A DNA stretch of 17,213 nucleotides from JBFLYE01 sp040756715 [NCBI: bacterium] (GTDB lineage: Bacteria; UBA9089; UBA9088): positions 1 through 17,213 of the forward strand of contig JBFLYE010000030.1 in the NCBI GenBank assembly GCA_040756715.1. Reading direction: 5' to 3'. The notes beneath the pieces were generated by a model. It was given only the letters and a program-made list of their open reading frames with translations. It did no database searches and was not told the DNA's origin. The position numbers and the translations under genes were made by a program. This document shows, piece by piece, positions 14,047-17,213 of this stretch (the stretch's first letter is position 1; every line of letters begins with the position of its first letter).

Positions 14047-14101
14047 CAACTCGCTGCAGCCGACCTTGCTTACGCTCGGCGGCTGAGCTTTATCGGTAGG
14101 C
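14041..14101 (+). other. attC site 1 (61 bases)
   Basis: Inverse core ACCTAAC (14041-14047) and core GGTAGGC (14095-14101; consensus would have T at the second base) frame an imperfect palindrome. The arms are GCT-G-CAGCCG-A-CC (14053-14065) and GGCGGCTGAGC (14078-14088), leaving G14056 and A14063 unpaired, 6 bp apart. Known attC sites such as that of aadA show the same two extrahelical bases with this spacing, which direct strand choice by the integrase. Confidence 0.88.
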
Positions 14102-14143
14102 GAAATTGTGCTTAAGTTTAAGCAAAGAAATTAAGGTGTAAAT

Positions 14144-14602
14144 ATGGCGAGAAAACCTAAATTGTACTTGGACACATCAGTACCTAACGCTTACTTTGAT
14201 GAGAAGAATCTATATCGTCAAGAAATAACAAGACAATTTTGGTTGAAACTGAAGGAGTATCAGATACTTATCTCCGATCTGGTAATAAGAGAGATGGAAG
14301 CTACTGGAGACAAAAAGTTAAGAGAAAATCTAATCAAGCTTGTAAAAGATTTTGACTCGCTCTCGACTAAAAGTGAAGAAATTAGAATATTGTCTGAAGA
14401 ATATGTCTCAAGAGGGATTATTCCAGTAAAGCATATTGAAGACGCCATTCACATTGCAGTAGCAACTGTTAATTCAGCAGATATTTTAGCAAGTTGGAAC
14501 TTTGAGCATATTGTTAAGCTCAAAACTAAGAGGGAAGTAAATGCAGTGAACATTTTACTTGGGTATGACCCAATTGAGATTGTCGAACCTGCAATGCTTT
14601 GA
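14144..14602 (+). CDS. PIN-domain ribonuclease, VapC-like toxin (cassette 2)
   Basis: A 152-residue PIN-domain protein, expected to be a Mg2+-dependent ribonuclease of the toxin type. Acidic residues are in the usual places: Asp10 in LYLDTSVPNAYF, Glu50 in VIREMEAT, Asp100 in HIEDAIHIAVA, and Asn119 in LASWNFEHIV at the fourth position. AAGGTG five bases before ATG 14144 is a fair Shine-Dalgarno. A small gene follows after 13 bases and may encode its antitoxin, although antitoxins are more often upstream. Both sit in one cassette, which would help keep the cassette in the array. It could instead be a stand-alone nuclease. Confidence 0.85.
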   Translation: MARKPKLYLDTSVPNAYFDEKNLYRQEITRQFWLKLKEYQILISDLVIREMEATGDKKLRENLIKLVKDFDSLSTKSEEIRILSEEYVSRGIIPVKHIEDAIHIAVATVNSADILASWNFEHIVKLKTKREVNAVNILLGYDPIEIVEPAML

Positions 14603-14615
14603 GGAGGTGAGTCAT

Positions 14616-14798
14616 GTGTCTTATTTTAGCAAGTTCTATCAAGTAAACGTTCGGGAAAGTATCGCCAGAGAGTTTACAAATTCAAAGGGTGAAGTGGATG
14701 ATATGATGGCTGGACTTCACGAGATTAGGGTTAAAATGGCAGAGAAAGAATATAATCTAAAAGAATTAGAAAGAAAAGTAAAAAGAGATAAAAAGTAA
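14616..14798 (+). CDS. Small coiled-coil protein, possible antitoxin of the PIN protein (cassette 2)
   Basis: A 60-residue protein from GTG 14616, preceded by GAGGAGG at 14601-14607 with 8 bases between. The frame is open upstream to ATG 14559 inside the PIN gene, but the ribosome binding site favours GTG. An out-of-frame ATG at 14614 would give only ten codons. The C-terminal half (GLHEIRVKMAEKEYNLKELE and a basic end KVKRDKK) should form a charged helix or coiled coil. I do not recognise the family. It lies 13 bases after the PIN gene and before attC site 2, so the two genes form one two-gene cassette; an antitoxin role is inferred from this position only. Confidence 0.6.
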   Translation: MSYFSKFYQVNVRESIAREFTNSKGEVDDMMAGLHEIRVKMAEKEYNLKELERKVKRDKK

Positions 14799-14804
14799 AG
14801 TTTC

Positions 14805-14936
14805 GCCTAACCCATCGCTGCACCTGACCGCCAACAGTGTAGCGGTTTTGCAAAGTTTTGTGCCCTATCAAAGTTTGGTGGTTTTCCGAAGTTTTGTGCC
14901 TATCCTGTTGGCGGCAGGTGAGCTCAGTCGTTAGGC
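14805..14936 (+). other. attC site 2 (132 bases)
   Basis: Inverse core GCCTAAC (14805-14811) and core GTTAGGC (14930-14936) are exact complements. The arms pair as GCT-G-CACCTG-A-CCGCCAACAG on the left and CTGTTGGCGGCAGGTGAGC on the right, again leaving one G and one A unpaired 6 bp apart, as in site 1. The 70-base loop contains two near-copies of AAGTTTTGTGCC with TATC following. Its length resembles the long Vibrio-type sites rather than the 60-base type. Confidence 0.92.
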
Positions 14937-14955
14937 AACGAGAAAAGGGGGAAAT

Positions 14956-15183
14956 ATGCAACAAAACACGTACACTGCAGTGATGAAGCAGGACGGAGAT
15001 TGGTGGATAGGATGGATTGAAGAAGTGCCGGGAGTGAATTGCCAGGAGCGAACGAAAGAAGAACTACTGAAAAGCCTACGAGTAACTTTGAAGGAAGCAC
15101 TCGATTTCAATCGTGAAGACGCTCTTCGTACTGCTGAGTCAAACTATCAAGCTACTTTTCCATTTTCCCTTACTTACACCTGA
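14956..15183 (+). CDS. HicB-like antitoxin, C-terminus probably altered (cassette 3)
   Basis: A 75-residue protein of the HicB antitoxin family. The fold is plain: YTAVMKQDGDWWIGWIEEVP, GVNCQERTKEELLKSLRVTL, then KEALDFNRED. HicB normally neutralises the RNA-cleaving HicA toxin encoded next to it. Here no hicA follows, and the last residues (ATFPFSLTYT) do not look like the usual HicB ending, so a deletion probably fused the gene to unrelated DNA near 15140-15170 and removed hicA and the cassette's attC. Start ATG 14956 has a GGGGG-containing purine-rich Shine-Dalgarno, and the cassette core site is 20 bases upstream. It may be an orphan antitoxin or inactive. Confidence 0.8.
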   Translation: MQQNTYTAVMKQDGDWWIGWIEEVPGVNCQERTKEELLKSLRVTLKEALDFNREDALRTAESNYQATFPFSLTYT

Positions 15184-15299
15184 ATAGTTACAATTTTTTA
15201 TGCTTTAAACTCATTCTATTTTATCCTCTGCTAATCCTCTGTTAATCCGTGGCTGAATAGTTACCAATTATTCTGAAAAGTTTTGGGGGTATCCCCAAA
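15180..15299 (+). repeat. Direct repeats and hairpin between cassette array and DUF4139 gene
   Basis: CTGAATAGTTAC occurs at 15180-15191 (covering the hicB stop codon) and 15253-15264, both followed by (C)AATT. Between them are two near-copies of ATCCTCTGYTAATCC. TTTGGGG (15282-15288) pairs with CCCCAAA (15293-15299) around a 4-base loop, and a T-run follows only after about 14 bases, so it is at best a weak terminator. No gene is seen in 15184-15356. Confidence 0.6.
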
Positions 15300-15320
15300 G
15301 GGGAGATTTAATTTTTTTCC

Positions 15321-15349
15321 TTGCCTTAATCAAAGATTTTTGGTATTAT
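15321..15349 (+). promoter_or_regulatory. Promoter of DUF4139 gene, leaderless type
   Basis: TTGCCT (15321-15326), 17-base spacer, TATTAT (15344-15349), then 7 bases to ATG 15357, with no Shine-Dalgarno. The -35 box is identical to that of the DUF2723 gene. Confidence 0.6.
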
Positions 15350-15356
15350 TTTTTAT

Positions 15357-16772
15357 ATGAAAATAAAATTTTTTATTGCTCTGCTTCTGATTGGCTTTTT
15401 AGCATTTAGTGAAGAAGAAGGGATTATTTCATCTACTCAACTAGATCAAAGAGGGGTTATGGTAACCATCTACAATGTTAATCTTGGGCTTATAAAAGAC
15501 CAGAGAGAAATTGAACTTCCAAGAGGAAGGGGAAGGCTGAAATTTATGGATGTAGCCTCTTTGATAATCCCTACAAGCGTTCATATAAAGTCCCTTGAAG
15601 ACCCAGATAGCCTTGCTATCCTTGAACAGAACTATGAGTATGACCTCTTAAGCCCAAGCAAACTACTTGATAAATATGTTGGTTGTGAGGTAAGGCTATA
15701 CCAGAAAAATCCATATACGGAGAGGGAAGAAATGACAACCGCTACACTCTTGTCTAACCAGGGAGGAATGCCAATATTTAAGATTGGTGATGCTATAACC
15801 TTTAACCACCCAGGAAGGATAATATTCCCCAAAGTCCCAGAAAACCTTATTTCCAAACCAACCCTTATATGGCTCTTTGAAAATAGCCTTTCAACCACCC
15901 AAAAGATTGAGGTATCTTATCTTACCAACGGAATAAACTGGCAATCTGATTATGTTGTAACATTAAACGATAAGGATGACAAAGCAGACCTTAAAAGCTG
16001 GGTTACCATTGATAATAAAAGCGGCGCGACCTATAAGGATGCGCATTTAAAACTTGTGGCAGGGGATGTGCATAGAATCAAAGAGCGTGGGTATGAAATA
16101 AAGATGGGACGGCTAGCAAAGGCTATGGTGGAAGAAAAGCAATTTAAAGAGGAGGCATTCTTTGAGTATCACATATATACCCTCCAAAGAAAAGCGACAA
16201 TTAAAGATAATCAAACAAAACAAATAAGCCTGGTAGATGCCTTTAATATCCCGGTTAAAAAAGAATTTCTCTTTCAAGGGGCAGAGAATTATTATTACAG
16301 CTTGTGTAGGGAGCCAATGTCAAACCAGAAGATTGGAGTGTTTATAGAGATAGAGAACAAAAAGGAGAATAATCTGGGCATTTCACTTCCCCAAGGAACG
16401 GTTAGGGTCTATAAAGAAGATAGGGAGGAAAACCTCCAGTTTATCGGAGAGGATTCAATAGACCATACCCCAAAGGATGAGAAAATAAGAATAAAACTAG
16501 GGGATGCCTTTGATATAGTAGGAACAAGGAAGCAGATGGATTGGAAAAAAATAGCTTATGATACATACGAGGCATCTTTTGAAATATCAATTAGAAACCA
16601 TAAGGAAGAGGATGTGGTAGTAAGGGTTATTGAGCCAATTCCAGGGGAATGGGAGATGCTTAGCTCATCCTTAAAATATACAAAGACAGAAGCACACACC
16701 GCAGAGTTTAATCTCCCTGTGCCAAAGGACAAGGAGGTAAAGCTTATCTATCGGGTAAGAATGAGGTTTTGA
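15357..16772 (+). CDS. Secreted DUF4139 domain protein
   Basis: A 471-residue exported protein. The N-terminus (MKIKFFIALLLIGFLAFSEE) is a signal peptide, probably cut near residue 17-18. The mature part follows the DUF4139 pattern: VTIYNVNLGLIKDQREIELP, an NYEYDLLSPSKLLDKYVGCE segment, TLLSNQGG, the FPKVPENLISKPTLIWLFEN region, then ISNG-like NGINWQSDYVVTL, SWVTIDNKSGATYKDAHLKL and VAGD. The C-terminal beta-rich part ends VKLIYRVRMRF. The family has no settled function and is thought to act in the periplasm or at the cell surface. The gene has its own promoter and sits 30 bases before hdrB, to which it has no obvious link; the pair may share a transcript. Confidence 0.85.
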   Translation: MKIKFFIALLLIGFLAFSEEEGIISSTQLDQRGVMVTIYNVNLGLIKDQREIELPRGRGRLKFMDVASLIIPTSVHIKSLEDPDSLAILEQNYEYDLLSPSKLLDKYVGCEVRLYQKNPYTEREEMTTATLLSNQGGMPIFKIGDAITFNHPGRIIFPKVPENLISKPTLIWLFENSLSTTQKIEVSYLTNGINWQSDYVVTLNDKDDKADLKSWVTIDNKSGATYKDAHLKLVAGDVHRIKERGYEIKMGRLAKAMVEEKQFKEEAFFEYHIYTLQRKATIKDNQTKQISLVDAFNIPVKKEFLFQGAENYYYSLCREPMSNQKIGVFIEIENKKENNLGISLPQGTVRVYKEDREENLQFIGEDSIDHTPKDEKIRIKLGDAFDIVGTRKQMDWKKIAYDTYEASFEISIRNHKEEDVVVRVIEPIPGEWEMLSSSLKYTKTEAHTAEFNLPVPKDKEVKLIYRVRMRF

Positions 16773-16802
16773 GGTATACGAGGCACTCTGGAGGCTTTTA
16801 AA

Positions 16803-17213
16803 ATGAAATACTCATATTTTCCCGGATGCTCCTTAAAGGAAACCGCAAGGGATTATGATAGCTCCACTAAGCTTGTGGCAGAAAGATTGGGGATTGTGCT
16901 TAATGAGCTAGATTCCTGGGTCTGCTGTGGGGCAAATTCTATTCCCGATTCCTCCTTTGCCCTTAAAAACATAAATATTGCCCTTGAGCAGGGAAACCCA
17001 GAACTTATCTGTGTCTGTGCCGCTTGTTTTAATAGACTAGCATTGGCAAACAAGGAGAAAAAGATAAAAGTAAGGCATTTCCTTGATATTTTAATAAATG
17101 ATATTGGAATTTCAAAGATAAAGGAGGGGATAAAAAAAGAGATAAACCTTTCCTGTGCCTGCTATTATGGATGTCTGCTTACCAGACCAAAAGAAATAGC
17201 GTTTGATGATGTT
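16803..17213 (+). CDS. hdrB: Heterodisulfide reductase subunit B-like protein (partial, runs off window)
   Basis: The first 137 residues of an HdrB-type protein, the catalytic subunit that binds special [4Fe-4S] clusters through CCG domains and reduces a disulfide substrate. The first CCG domain is complete: FPGCSL (Cys9), WVCCG (Cys41, Cys42) and CVCAACFNRL (Cys72, Cys75). The second begins with LSCACYYGCLLTRP, matching the HYGC..RP segment of the family. ATG 16803 has GGAGG upstream (CTGGAGGCTTTTAAA). hdrC is 4.3 kb upstream with unrelated genes between, although the two normally adjoin. In a bacterium without methanogenesis the substrate is unknown. Confidence 0.88.
   Translation, partial: MKYSYFPGCSLKETARDYDSSTKLVAERLGIVLNELDSWVCCGANSIPDSSFALKNINIALEQGNPELICVCAACFNRLALANKEKKIKVRHFLDILINDIGISKIKEGIKKEINLSCACYYGCLLTRPKEIAFDDV

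Larger units (their letters stand above)
13547..15170 (+). mobile_element. Integron gene-cassette array (integrase not in window)
   Basis: Three cassettes in one orientation are delimited by core sites at 13547-13553 (GTTAGGT), 14095-14101 (GGTAGGC, one mismatch) and 14930-14936 (GTTAGGC). Each complete cassette begins with bases complementary to its own attC inverse core: GTTAGGT with ACCTAAC for cassette 1, and GGTAGGC with GCCTAAC for cassette 2. This is what cassette excision and insertion produces. Genes have Shine-Dalgarno sequences and almost no spacing, as cassettes do. The third cassette has no attC, so its right limit (about 15170) is estimated. No intI gene is present in the window. 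Confidence 0.85.

Noticed and set aside
14805-14936. Long inverted repeat as a terminator or IS end
   Set aside because: The box sequences and unpaired bases fit attC; there is no T-run and no transposase.

Overview
The window reads as a piece of an AT-rich genome from an uncultured, probably anaerobic bacterium with a Gram-negative type envelope. The support is two Wzy/WaaL-type O-antigen ligases, a GT9 heptosyltransferase-like enzyme, a polyprenyl-phosphate sugar transferase, a membrane pyrophosphatase, bacterial RF2 and heterodisulfide-reductase-type HdrB/HdrC proteins. Gene style would fit candidate phyla such as Omnitrophota or WOR-3-like groups, but nothing here fixes the phylum.

Layout. 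1-127: the end of an insertion sequence (C-terminus of a transposase) that cuts off the 3' end of a DUF2723 membrane glycosyltransferase gene (minus strand). 1285-3540: a minus-strand O-antigen ligase/TPR protein. 3673-3744: tRNA-Glu(TTC), whose last 21 bases are repeated 168 bases downstream around a structured insert. 3972-5802: pyrK overlapping a GT9 glycosyltransferase, convergent with a GT2 glycosyltransferase (5756-6481, minus). 6587-8785: hppA, a membrane pyrophosphatase of the K+-independent type. 8862-9935: prfB. 10002-11975: a second O-antigen ligase/TPR paralogue with a heptanucleotide tandem repeat inside the reading frame. 12029-12493: hdrC. 12475-12706: wreck of a Schlafen/AlbA_2-type ATP-binding protein gene. 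13025-13264: small membrane protein. 13547-15183: a short integron gene-cassette array with two attC sites. 15357-16772: secreted DUF4139 protein. 16803 to the edge: hdrB, separated from hdrC by about 4.3 kb.

Two signals stand out. First, 13.5-15.2 kb is a set of integron cassettes: cassette 1 DUF3795 protein, cassette 2 PIN-domain toxin plus a small coiled-coil protein, cassette 3 a HicB-like antitoxin. The two attC sites (61 and 132 bases) have GTTRRRY/RYYYAAC boxes, and their arms share the same two unpaired bases 6 bp apart. No integrase lies in the window and the third attC is missing, so it looks like a decaying or CALIN-type cluster. Second, at least five native genes on both strands have a sigma70-like promoter (TTGMYT, 17-bp spacer, TANNAT) whose -10 box ends only 6-7 bases before the start codon, which predicts leaderless transcripts. 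Cassette genes and hppA instead carry Shine-Dalgarno sequences.

Functionally the native genes fall into envelope polysaccharide synthesis (ligases, GT9, GT2, DUF2723), energy metabolism (hppA, hdrBC, pyrK) and translation (prfB, tRNA-Glu). The region between hdrC and hdrB is the accessory, rearranged part.
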